A stretch of DNA of 64,000 nucleotides. Origin: Zoroaster sp. YZ-2022. Its lineage: Eukaryota > Echinodermata > Asteroidea > Forcipulatida > Zoroasteridae. Numbering within the stretch: the first letter of the stretch is position 1; each line of letters begins with the position of its first letter. The position numbers and the translations under genes are program-made. The stretch covers positions 31,586,288-31,650,287 of the forward strand of contig CM055833.1 of the NCBI GenBank assembly GCA_029582265.1, read 5' to 3'. Shown one piece after another: positions 1-11,114 of the stretch. The notes below the pieces were generated by a model. The model saw only the letters and a program-made list of their open reading frames with translations, was not told the DNA's origin and searched no databases.

Positions 1-143
1 AAACTAAGGGAGGAACACATATTTTATATATAATGGGATGACAAACTAGCCTCACATCATTCATAACTTATTAAATGTTTCTTTTGAAGCCTTTCTGTCT
101 ATAATTTCATTACAAGTGAGTTTTTTTTTCAAAATGAATTTGT

Positions 144-368
144 CAGCGGCGTAGCCACGGGGGTGCCTGGAGGGGGGCACGTGCCCCCCACAAATTTCCA
201 GTGCCCCCCCCAGGTGCCCCCCCACGAAAAATCCTCATAATGCCCCAAAAAACAGAAAAGGAAAAGAAAAGGGAAAAAACCCATACCCCCTGGGCCCCCC
301 CCCCCACTGAAAAGCAATGCCCCCCCTGTGCCCCCCCCCCCACTGAAAAAGTCCTGGCTACGCCGCTG
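144..368. mobile_element. hAT-type MITE with 8-bp target duplication
   Basis: Ends are CAGCGGCGTAGCCA and TGGCTACGCCGCTG, a perfect inverted pair. It is flanked by the direct repeat GAATTTGT at 136-143 and 369-376. The interior is made of C-rich and A-rich runs. An 8-bp duplication plus CAG...CTG ends are typical of hAT transposons. Confidence 0.85.
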
Positions 369-376
369 GAATTTGT

Positions 377-2220
377 AAAGTTCACGACTAAACAATCTGA
401 ATGTATTTTTACTATTGCTGAAGCTTTCATATAGGCTGGAGTTATGTATCAACAAATACATTATCCTATACAGAAAAGAAATATATTTTACTACAGTTCA
501 AAGCTAAACTTACGTCTTAATTGTTAACCTGGAAACCCTGGTAAAATTTGAAAAACCAGTTTTTTATGTTTTCTGAAAAGTGTGAGTAGACTTTTACGGG
601 TCAAGTCTGACTGCTAATAAATTGTTAATTCAAAGTTGATGACCAGTTGTGACAGTTGTATTTAAACTGCCATTCGCATTCATGAAAATTTGTTTTGACA
701 TTTATTAATAGTTCATTTATTAATAGTTTTTCTGATTCAATTTTATTTTGAGACAATTTTATGTTGGATGTTAGGAACCTAGAAAAGATTCAGTTATTTG
801 TGACTGGATTATTTTACTTTCTTTCTGATTATTGTTTAATTCTTATCATTTTACTTGATTGCATTTCCCACTTTTGTATTGTTGCTGATTCAGTTAGATC
901 AGTTTGCTTACACTTTTACTGTAATGAGAGGTTTTAGAAATCATCTAGTTTCCACTAATCATTTTGTTGTAAACCTTGATGTTATGGATGAATATTTCCG
1001 AGTTGTTTGTAAATTCATAGCTCACCATGCATTGTTCAGCCACTGTGAGAAACCCTAAATTCACTGTATCATCCAGGGTTACAAGTACAGTAGACCAGAT
1101 GTTAAGACCATTTAGGCTTATGCCTTCAGCTGAGTGAAATTGCAACTTTCTTAGTTTCTATATCAATTGTTAGTACTGATAGTAATACTATTGTTAAATC
1201 CACTATTGATTTTATTGATACTGTATTGCAAACGCACAGTGTGTATATTGTCTATTCAGGCCATAGTATAATTGATATGTGAACACTTCACTATCATCAG
1301 CCAATGTATGGTCCTGGGTGGGTTTGTTTACATTCCAAGTTTCTGGTAAAGTCATCAACTCCAGGTCTGGCTATAGGGACTTTGTTTTGGTAGCTCATTA
1401 GTATGTTAGGGCTCAGTAGCCAGAGATTTAAGTGTTTTTGGACTGATAGCAGAGGCTTAATGTGATTAATAAATCATCCCACTTGTAGAAGAAACTTATG
1501 TGTCACACAAGTAAATCCACCATGTGTTCATTTTAGGGGTATTATCTTTAAAGTTATTATTTGTGTACAACTTATTTAACTTAATATCTGGGTTACTCAC
1601 AAAAAAATCACATGTAATTTTGTTTAACTTTTGAACATGGCTCATTGATACCCTTACAGAGGTTGTTTTTTGTTATAAATTTGAAATAAAAATGGGATCC
1701 TTGTCATTTGGTAAGTGGAACACACATCACGTGCCATCCTTTTTTTCCCATGTAGGACAAATGTTCCAATATTTTGTCAGCCACTTAGCAAAATATTTCA
1801 CTCAGTGAAATATTCTGCTACATTTCTGCTCAAATGCATCAATATTTGTATATTAAAATCAAAACAAGATAATAAATGTTCACATTAGATGCACAAACAA
1901 TTTAAATAACTATAATGATTTTACTTTAAAAAACAAAGCTGTGTCAAATACATATACCATGGAATGGCTGATAATCTGAACAAAGGGGGGTAGGCCACCA
2001 ATCAGCAGGCATAGTATTTCCTTTATTCAGTGAGTTTTCCTTATGGAAGTACAATTTGAGACACATTCGCTTACATTATGGGGTACTGGCCGCCGCGATC
2101 TTGGTACAATGGAAGGTAATAGGCTGTCGCGATTAGGAATTCATGAATATGTATGAGACGTTTGATTGGCTGAAATATCGCGGGATGGCAATTCTCGTTT
2201 GCAGAAAAAAAAATCGCCCA
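377..2220. other. AT-rich intergenic stretch, no gene seen
   Basis: Nothing with coding character, no repeat family I recognise and no strong inverted repeats. Confidence 0.6.
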
Positions 2221-2418
2221 CGGCAGGGGAGGGGCTGGGGCACGTGCCCCCACAAATTTCCAGTGCCCCCAGGTGCCCCCACGAAAAATCCTCATAGTGC
2301 CCCCAAACAGAAAAGAAAAAGAAAAGGGAAAAAACCCATACCCCTGGGCCCCCCACTGAAAAGCAATGCCCCCTGTGCCCACCCCCCCCCCACTGAAAAA
2401 GTCCTGGCTACGCCGCTG
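2221..2418. mobile_element. Second, 5'-truncated copy of the C-rich hAT MITE
   Basis: Shares the interior (GCACGTGCCCCC, AAAAATCCTCATA, AAAGTCCTGGCTACGCCGCTG end) with the element at 144-368, but lacks the left terminal repeat. Confidence 0.8.
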
Positions 2419-4476
2419 AAGAATTTAGGAAGGTCGTAACTATAGTGATGGTGTCCTGGTTCCTGTGAAAAACAGGAAGAATGGAGATAGGAGAAATATA
2501 ACACGATAAATTTGAGAAAGAAACTATATGTTTCATATAGTGGGAGACAGAAGGCTGTGTTAAATACCCTGATCAATAGCTTTCCAAAGACGAGGTGATA
2601 GTGTTGATAGAGAAGGGTGTGCGTGCAGAACGGACATAAAGATTATTACGTAATCGTGTATAACAGTGGACTCAATGACCGAGGAAAATTAATTAAAAAA
2701 TTATGTGCGGCAGAAGATGATTGGCCGTCACGCCAGTTTTAACACATCATATAAACGTATATTGAAGGACTGCTTGGATTTTCAATAAATGTGTTAGTTT
2801 GTGAACCGAATGACATTTCAAATTGACTCCGTCGACTGAAATGAACCAGTTCATGATAATGAATCCTATAAAATTGTTATAATAATTATATGATTTTGTT
2901 CATTAATAACTATATTAATAGGTGGCTGAATCGGAGGGGTAATGAGATAGCACTTTACCCCACTCTAGAAAAGCTCCTGATTTTCCCCACACCCATTAAA
3001 CATTTTTTTCCATGTATATATAGGAACCAGACAAAATTTCCCATACACAAAGTACGGTGGCCAAGAGATGCCTTTCAAATTGGGCAAAAAACGTTCTTAC
3101 CCCTATGTGAAAAAAGTTGTTTAACACTTGTTGCACGGCAGAATTCCAATCGATCCATCAAAATAAATAAATAAATAAACATGCAGGCACGCGGATCTAA
3201 GGCTACACGCGGAGACCAGACACCGGAGACCTTTTTTGGACTTAGTGATGGGCTTAGTGATGGTTTAAAGAATGTTGTTTAATAGGCCAAAACATTTACT
3301 GTAGTAGACTCAATTTTCATCAATAATGTATGAGTACAACAGTATTAATTATCTGCAGTTCGTTGTGGGGCACAAGCTAGATTTTTTTTTATTAAGATAG
3401 CAAAAAAGAGTAATTTGCAATGATTACACCTACACACAAGAACACGTCTTGTTGTACAGTGTATAAAGAACAAAAAAGGGGGTTCAGTTGGCACATAAAA
3501 TGAAATAGGGCCGACATTAAAATGAAATATTTCTTAAAAACAATTTTTCAAAAGCATGCATGATTTCATGAGTTCAAGAAACAATCACGAGTTCAAGAAA
3601 CAATCAAGTTTCAATTAAACAAGGAACTAGATACAAATAAACCGTGCTTTTCAAATTATCTTGCAAAGTGTATCATGTACCTTTGTACAAGGAAAAACAA
3701 AAGTGCCAAAACAGACTAAAATAATAACAAAAACAGTATAATCCAATTGTAATAAACATTTATAGTTATGTCTGTATATAGAATGATGAAAATGTGTCGT
3801 GTAATTATTGTTTTAAAAACACATTGTGTTGAATAATTAAATTTTTTTAAAGATGATGTTTGCAATACAAACTTAGTATAATAACTTGATCATACATTTA
3901 TTGTAATGGAACAGTTCAATTGGCCGATAATTAATAATTGATAGAAATAAGAACAGATCACTTGATGATGGTTAAAGATATTGCATTTATATTTTGAGTG
4001 GAACAAAATCTCAAAAATCACAATAATTAAATGATACTCTTGTTAATAGAATCCTTGTGTTTAATTGAGTGAATTGTACCTGTAAAGTATATTGAAAATC
4101 CAAAATCCAAACTCGCCCTGTAGCCTACGTGGTGTTTGGCGAAAAGTACAGCCGTATTTGAGTTGAGCCGTACACAACGCACGTATATGAGTGGAACATG
4201 TTTTTCATAAAAATATTTAAAATATAAATAGTTGTCCCAAAAATCTCAAAAAATCACAAGAATTAAATGAAACCCTTGTTAGTAGAATCCTAGTGTTTAA
4301 TTGCGTGAATTGTACCTAAGTAGTACTTAAAAATCCAAAATCCAAAATCGACCCGTGGTGTTTGACCAAAAATACAGCCGTACAACGCACATGTACACGG
4401 CATTGAGTAGAGCCGTATACATGCACGTAATTATGAGTGGAACATGTTTTTCATAAAAATATTAAAAATATAAATA
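2419..4476. other. Intergenic stretch with diverged direct repeats near its right end
   Basis: No gene. From about 4000 a unit containing TCTCAAAAATCACAA, CCTTGTTA and GTGAATTGTACC recurs at 4010, 4240, 5095 and 5222, in diverged form. Confidence 0.5.
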
Positions 4477-4898
4477 TACTCACGGAACTTAAAAACGCAT
4501 CATCCCAATATTTCACATATTTTTCAACAGCAGATTATTGCAGTGAGAAATAAGAACATAGTGTCGTGGCCGAGCGGTCTAGCTTACCGGACTCAAGTTC
4601 TGGTGTTAGCAGCAGAATGTGGGTTCGAATCTCGGCCGTGACACTTGTGTCCTTGAGCAAGACACTTAACCATAATTGCTTCTCTCCACCCAGGGGTTAA
4701 ATGGGTACCTGTGAGGGCAGAGTTGGTTGATTAGCCCTATGCGCTGTAATGGCAGCAATTGAGCTGTATACTCCCCAGGGAGCTGAGATGGTTTCAGGAA
4801 TGATTTATAAGCCTTATGAGCCTTATGAGCAGGGGTAATAATATAATGCGCCTTGAGCACCACTTAGTTGGTGGATACGTGCGCTATATAAGTCCACA

Positions 4899-4935
<37 letters not shown>

Positions 4936-5081
4936 GGTTAACAATTTATGAGCGCAAATTTTCACATCATACTGACACAATAAAAGTGCTATGTACCATT
5001 ATGCTTCAGTTTATCACTGCATATAAGTTATACATATTTATTGAGAAATATAAGTTGATGCGTTTTTAAATTCCGTGAGTG
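4477..5081. mobile_element. TA-flanked MITE interrupted by a SINE
   Basis: Inverted ends ACTCACGGAACTTAAAAACG and the matching complement at 5056-5080, with TA on both sides, as in Tc1/mariner-type MITEs. The SINE at 4561-4934 lies inside, so this element is older. Confidence 0.7.
4561..4934 (+). mobile_element. tRNA-derived SINE, copy 1, (ATT)n tail
   Basis: Head resembles a long-variable-arm tRNA (Leu/Ser type), with A box TGGCCGAGCGGTCTA and B box GGTTCGAATCT. A body of about 200 bases follows, then a tail containing CGCCTTGAGC and GTGCGCTATATAAG, ending in (ATT)n. Confidence 0.9.
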
Positions 5082-5284
5082 TATATACTTGTCCAAAAAA
5101 TCTACAACTAAATGAAACCCTTGTTAATAAAATCCTTGTCTTTAATTGAGTGAATTGTACCAAAGTAATAATGAAAATCTAGTATACCAAATCTATATAA
5201 AATTGTAAATAGCCATCAAAAAGGTCTCAGAAATCAGAAGAATGACAAGAAACCCTTGTTAATAGATAACCCCCTCATTACATG

Positions 5285-6063
5285 CACGTAATTTGGGTGT
5301 TATATTTGACTCGACAATGACTTTAAAACCACATATCTCCAACATTGTTCGCATATCATCATTTCATATCAGAAATATAAGCCGAATTAGGAAATACTTG
5401 AATAAAAGTGCTGCTGAACAAATTATACATGCGTTTGTCACATCACGGCTCGATAACGGGAATGCTCTCCTTGACGGTCTCCCGCAGAATCAAATATATC
5501 GTCTTCAGCACATACAAAACACAGCAGCTCGTGTTGTGACTTTGTCCAGAAAGTCATGCCATATCACGCCAATCTTGAAATAACTGCACTGGCTTCCTGT
5601 TTCACAGAGAATTGTTTTTAAACTTATGCTAATTGTTCACAAATCTTTTAATAACATTGCTCCAATTTATATTTCTGAACTGCTTAAAGTCTACACTCCA
5701 TCACGCAATTTGCGCTCCAGTAACATGTCACTCCTAAAGGAACCAACTTCAAAACGGAACTGGGGTGATAGGTCGTTTTCTGTCGCAGCTCCGAGACTCT
5801 GGAATCATCTTCCAACTAAACTCAAATCTTGTCATAGTATAACCAGATTCAAGTCGATGCTTAAAACTCATCTTATGTCACAACTCTTCAAAGATGATGT
5901 ATATTTGTAATAGCATTGTAGGTACATGTATCTCGGTACATATTTTTTTCCCCCTATGCTATCATTGTATATTGTTTGTGTTAATGTTTTTTCTTTGTTT
6001 CCGCGCCTTGAGCGCCCAGCAGGGTGGATATGTGCGCGCTAAAAATCTGTATTATTATTATTA
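5285..6063 (+). pseudogene. L2-like LINE, reverse transcriptase C-terminal part and 3' tail
   Basis: Frame from 5293 to 5910 reads GVIFDSTMTLKPHISNIVR, HAFVTSRLDNGNALLDGLPQ, LHWLPVSQRIVFKL and SFSVAAPRLWNHLPTKLKS, typical of the C-terminal part of CR1/L2-type reverse transcriptase polyproteins. One in-frame TAA at 5581-5583 breaks it. The 3' tail has CGCCTTGAGCGCCCAGCAGG and ends in (ATT)n. The 5' part is missing, as usual for LINE insertions. Confidence 0.85.
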
Positions 6064-7936
6064 CTTTAATTAAAGGAAGTGTGCCAAAGGAGACCTATTG
6101 TTTGTTTAAAGTCTCCAATCTATAACATTATACGTGTTAACGTTAGGCATACCTTACGTCCGTACAACGCACGAGATACACTTACCAGAGATTTTAAAAA
6201 GTTACATAAAAGGTCAGCCATTAGATAATCTAGGAATAATATACAATAAAGTCACTTATTAATACATTCATTGTTGTTAATCAATTCGGTTAAGGGAGTC
6301 TCAATAAAAACATCAGAACGTGGCAAATGTATGAGCACGACATGAAACGTGGCAAAAGGGCTAGCAAATGAAATTTTATTAATCGTGTGCATTGTAGCAA
6401 GTCTAATTTTTGCAGGTGCCTTATTCGTTTCAGAGCTTCATTTACTTCAGATCATTGTTCGCGAGAAGCGATCGACTCATGGTGTTTGGAAACTAACTTC
6501 TACCGTACAGGTACATGCCCAGCCGGCTGGCCCACACCGTGCAGTTTCACGTCACTTACGATCTTGGCTTAGCTTAGCAAGCTTAGCAAGACATTTTACG
6601 TCCATAACGCTTATGAATATCCTAAAGCAGAAATAATTCAGACGGATAGATCAGTAAGGGCCTTCTTGGGGCACTGGTTGTCAGAATTAGAGACATTTAG
6701 GTATCTGAAAGTTAAAGAGAATTTGCCCCGCCGTTCATTTTAACCACTTCTAACGTTGTCCGTTTGTCGTCTTATCTGTTTGTCTTATATGTAGGAGGGA
6801 AGGCGATCCGACTGTCCTTCAAAACGGAACTGGGGTGATAGGTCGTTTTCTGTCGCAGCTCCGAGACTCTGGAATCATCTTCCAACTAAACTCAAATCTT
6901 GTCATAGTATAACCAGATTCAAGTCGATGCTTAAAACTCATCTTATGTCACAACTCTTCAAAGATGATGTATATTTGTAACAGCATTGTAGGTACATGTA
7001 TCTCGGTACATATTTTTTTTCCCCCTATGCTATCATTGTATATTGTTTGTGTTAATGTTTTTTCTTTGTTTCCGCGCCTTGAGCGCCCAGCAGGGTGGAT
7101 ATGTGCGCGCTAAAAATCTTTATTATTATTATTATTATTATTATTACTTTAATTAAAGGAAGTGTGCCAAAGGAGACCTATTGTTTGTTTAAAGTCTCCA
7201 ATCTATAGATTGGACATTATACAACTAAATTGGACATTGGACATTATACGTGCTAACGTTAGGCATACCTTACGTCCGTACAACGCACGAGATACACTTA
7301 CCAGAGATTTTAAAAAGTTACATAAAAGGTCAGCCATTAGATAATCTAGGAATAATATACAATAAAGTCACTTATTAATACATTCATTGTTGTTAATCAA
7401 TTCGGTTAAGGGAGTCTCAATAAAAACATCAGAACGTGGCAAATGTATGAGCACGACATGAAACGTGGCAAAAGGGCTAGCAAATGAAATTTTATTAATC
7501 GTGTGCATTGTAGCAAGTCTAATTTTTGCAGGTGCCTTATTCGTTTCAGAGCTTCATTTACTTCAGATCATTGTTCGCGAGAAGCGATCGACTCATGGTG
7601 TTTGGAAACTAACTTCTACCGTACAGGTACATGCCCAGCCGGCTGGCCCACACCGTGCAGTTTCACGTCACTTACGATCTTGGCTTAGCTTAGCAAGCTT
7701 AGCAAGACATTTTACGTCCATAACGCTTATGAATATCCTAAAGCAGAAATAATTCAGACGGATAGATCAGTAAGGGCCTTCTTGGGACACTGGTTGTCAG
7801 AATTAGAGACATTTAGGTATCTGAAAGTTAAAGAGAATTTGCCCCGCCGTTCATTTTAACCACTTCTAACGTTGTCCGTTTGTCGTCTTATCTGTTTGTC
7901 TTATATGTAGGAGGGAAGGCGATCCGACTGTCCTTC
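5751..7936. repeat. 1.1-kb direct tandem duplication
   Basis: Copies 5751-6820 and 6821-7936 are nearly identical. Each begins in the middle of the L2-like LINE frame (AAAACGGAACTGGGG) and ends at TGTCCTTC. The joint has a short CTTC homology. The right copy has a longer (ATT) run and about 30 extra bases after TCTATAGATTGGACA. A 95-codon open frame is present in both copies but has no recognisable product. Confidence 0.92.
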
Positions 7937-9202
7937 ATGGAACTTCCCCTGCCCGTCTGGGGGATGACAAAAGCTCCCATTTGTTCCTCATCTCCAGTTC
8001 GGTTTGGAAAGTAAAGGTGTTGATTCTGGGGGGAGGGGGAACCATACCATTGAGTCACTGTTGTGAGCGAATCGATCGAAGCGAGCTTGAAGGGCCCGGG
8101 AAAATTTGCATCCAGGAAGCTCTGTGAACATTTGTGTGCTATTTCAGCTTCAAACATTTATTATTTTTGCTTTTTATATAACGACCAGAAAGTCTCAAAA
8201 ATAAGTATTTGACAGTATTACATGTACTTACGGCATGTCAGCATTGTTGAATAAACATTAACGTGAAAAATAATTGTGAACTGCCCCCCTCTGAAAAAAA
8301 ATTTATGCTAGTTCAACTACTGTTGGTTTACGATATACTGTGTACAACATAATATTGCTTCCAAATTTGACTATGATCCGTGTATAAAATGCAGGTAATA
8401 AAGTTTACACTTTAAAAAGTCCATACTTATTTTATTCTCTTTTGGGTAAAATCCGGTCCATTGCGAACATTGGGCGAATGGACGGGGATGGGGCCGCCCT
8501 TGTACGTCGCCTGTTCTAATCTATGGCCTACACTACGTCCACCTAATAGTCATGCACGTTTCCTTTATTTAGTAAGTTTATTGAAAGCGTTTTTTGTGCA
8601 ATAAAGAAGTTTTATTACAACCTATAATCTACACTCAGATATTATCATATGTACATTCCTATGATATATTTTTTACAAATCATATTACTGAGCAAGGCAC
8701 GTGGAATTGGCAATAATGAACCAAATACTGATACCTCAATCAAAGACTCACAAATCACCCCTCCCCCAACCCTTTCCCCCAATTAGCCACATTTTTTTCT
8801 TTCTAAACCCACATAATTATGAGCATTGAGATGCTCACTGGACCAAAGCTCCTCACATTCTGCTGCACACATTATCATTATCAAGGCGAAGATTGAGCAT
8901 GTCCCTGTTCTCTCTGGGAAAGCAAGTTTTTAAGCCAATTTTCATATCTGAAACTTACATAAGAACCATATAGTAACAATGTCATTGTCAAACACAGTTA
9001 AATGTGAGAATTAACGCCAGATCTACCATTCTTTCAGAATTATAAATAGGATTTGTGATTTGTGTTGATGAATTGTTCAAAAGTAAAACACAACAACATT
9101 TGCACAGAAATAAATTAAAAATCATTTGACTAAAAATGCTATGTATAACTGACATTATGATTCATCAACAAATGAATACAACTGTCTAAACAACTTACAT
9201 GT
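7937..9202. other. Intergenic stretch, no gene seen
   Basis: No coding character or known repeat noticed. Confidence 0.55.
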
Positions 9203-9406
9203 AAAGGGACAACATCACAGTAGACTTTTGACAGGGCATGGAATCGATGTCCTAGTTTAAGATGAACACAGTCACTGAAATTTACTGGCTAATTAATGCA
9301 GCAGGAACAGTAATATGACCTTATCATGTGGGGTATTATTTTCAGTCACTGACTTAATCTAAAACTAACACTCCAATTCCATGCCCTGTTGATCTGTTGT
9401 CCCTTT
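9203..9406. mobile_element. AAAGGGACA-type MITE, copy 1
   Basis: Imperfect inverted ends TAAAGGGACAACATCAC and GTTGTCCCTTTT, and shared interior (GGGCATGGAATC, TTTTCAGTCACTGA, CATGCCCTGTTGAT) with copies at 18829-19303 and 51787-52006. Confidence 0.75.
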
Positions 9407-9773
9407 TGATTTACTTACCCACTATCTTTGAAGAATTAAAACAATTTCCTTATTTTGTTAATAGAAGCAAATAAGATGAGAACCAAACCCACAGTCTTAT
9501 TGGTGGTCTTTTAATTGCAATTTGTAATTTCTGTTTGTCTTCCAAAAACAAAACATACCCCATACCTTGGCAATGGGGTATTTAGGGGAGGGGGCCTGGC
9601 CCCAACCGCCAACCCACAAAAAAATTAATAATAAAAATAATAGTAATAACAAATAATTAAACTAAAATAAAGTTATCACAGTTTCACAGAAAACTTACTT
9701 GGTGTAAATGTTGATATTGGTATCAAACATCCTTTGAAAGATTTCTATCTCAGTCGCTATTAAGTAAACTTAA

Positions 9774-10138
9774 CCCTCCTACTGTTTGACCATTTGAAAC
9801 CATTCAAAATTTCCACTTACCAAAATGCCCATTGGTTTTGTACACACATGGTGATACCATTTGAACAGTGTTGGTAGCAAGCTTTACTACCATTCAAATC
9901 CATTCAAATGCATAGAGGGTCCATTGATTCACCACTTAGAAGTATCCAAACAAGGTTTTGTATTAGCTGTACTACCATTTGGAAAGATCCAAACAAGGTT
10001 TTGTATTAGCTGACCTACCATTCAAAACCATTTGGGGGAATCAATACTGTACAGTTATTTCACCATTCAAAACCACAAAAGCGAATGGTTTCAAATGGTG
10101 GATCAACTTGTATGAAAAAGGTACCAGAAGTAGGAGGG
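9774..10138. mobile_element. TTAA-flanked MITE (CCCTCCTACT family), copy 1
   Basis: Flanked by TTAA at 9770-9773 and 10139-10142. Inverted ends CCCTCCTACT and AGTAGGAGGG. The interior has repeated CCATTCAAA and AACAAGGTTTTGTATTAGCT units. TTAA duplications point to piggyBac-type mobilisation. Confidence 0.8.
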
Positions 10139-10411
10139 TTAATGAAATAATTTAAAAATTAATTTCTCATTTGAAGATAGAAATTCCTCTTTGGAGTGAA
10201 TACAAATAAACCATATGCATTTTCACTATTTTCTCCAAAGCGGCACAATGAAACTATCACAGAATGGTTTTGACACAAATATCTTGATTCTTATACAGTA
10301 TGGATGCATTTACTGTGGGTTTTTACCAAATGTGTATACTGACTTTAACATTGTCAAAGCTGACATCAAGATGCAGTAATACTGGTACACCCAGCAATAT
10401 TACATTACATA

Positions 10412-10640
10412 CACTCACTGGCCAAAAGTATTGCAACATGCTCAAAATAGCACTTTACAAGTAACAGGTGAGATGATCATTTAATCCGATTTCATCGATC
10501 GTGTATTACATAATTTCCGAGCAAGAACAGTAAAAAAAAGAACATCGACTTCAAAACACAGGCACTTTCAAGAAGTCTTAAGTAGTGTAAATAACATAAC
10601 TGAACTTTGGGGATGTTGCAATACTTATGGCCAGTGAGTG
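10412..10640. mobile_element. Tc1-type MITE, copy 1
   Basis: Inverted ends CACTCACTGGCCAAAAGTAT and its complement, flanked by TA. About 229 bases, no coding capacity. A second copy in reverse orientation lies at 18893-19148. Confidence 0.88.
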
Positions 10641-10996
10641 TACATACATACACTACATGCCCTGGATTTTCAAGGCAGATCCCTTGATTGAAAGAAGATT
10701 GATCAAGATTGATACAGAACAAACCCTTTGCAACTGTGCTCTCCCCCCCCCCCCCCAACAAAAAAGGGGAAAAAGACAAAAATACAAACAAAAAAGTGAT
10801 GAGGCACCAAAATATGACTGGAACCGTGTAAACATAATTTTTTTTAGTCAATCACACTATGAGTGATTCAGGTTGTTTGTGCATATCTTAAAGGACATTT
10901 TGGAAACCAAGAATCCGTAATTACGCAACTATGGCAACACTTTGCCTCTCATCAGTGCGTTCCATCAAAGCTCTGCCTCCTGACTCCGCCCTCCTG
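10641..10996. other. Stretch downstream of the WDR19 stop
   Basis: Probably contains WDR19 3'UTR on the left side of the stop. No clear polyadenylation signal was seen; a C-run and A-run occur at 10741-10790. Confidence 0.4.
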
Positions 10997-11114
10997 CTAG
11001 TCCTCCGCCCCTTCATCTGGGTGTAGGTACATGGATGGGTCCTCGATCTTTCTCAGTGAGGCCAGTTTGATATGCTCAGAGCACATGGGGCATGAGTCTT
11101 CCGATTCCAGTAAA
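10997..11114 (-). CDS. WDR19: WDR19 exon 31 (residues 1307-1345 and stop)
   Basis: Reads [20 protein letters not shown] and [19 protein letters not shown] before TAG at 10997-10999. The CPMCSE motif is the last zinc-binding pair of the family. Acceptor ctcggcag. No clear AATAAA was found close downstream, so the 3'UTR end is unknown. Confidence 0.95.

Noticed and set aside
129..461. Gly-rich open frames around 129-461 and 2071-2576
   Set aside because: They are translations of the C-rich hAT MITE copies.
4561..4645. tRNA-Leu or tRNA-Ser gene
   Set aside because: The tRNA-like part is the head of a SINE present at least six times in the window.
6349..7752. Identical 95-codon open frames at 6349 and 7465
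   Set aside because: They occur because of the tandem duplication. No homology is recognised and the sequence around them is LINE tail and intergenic DNA.
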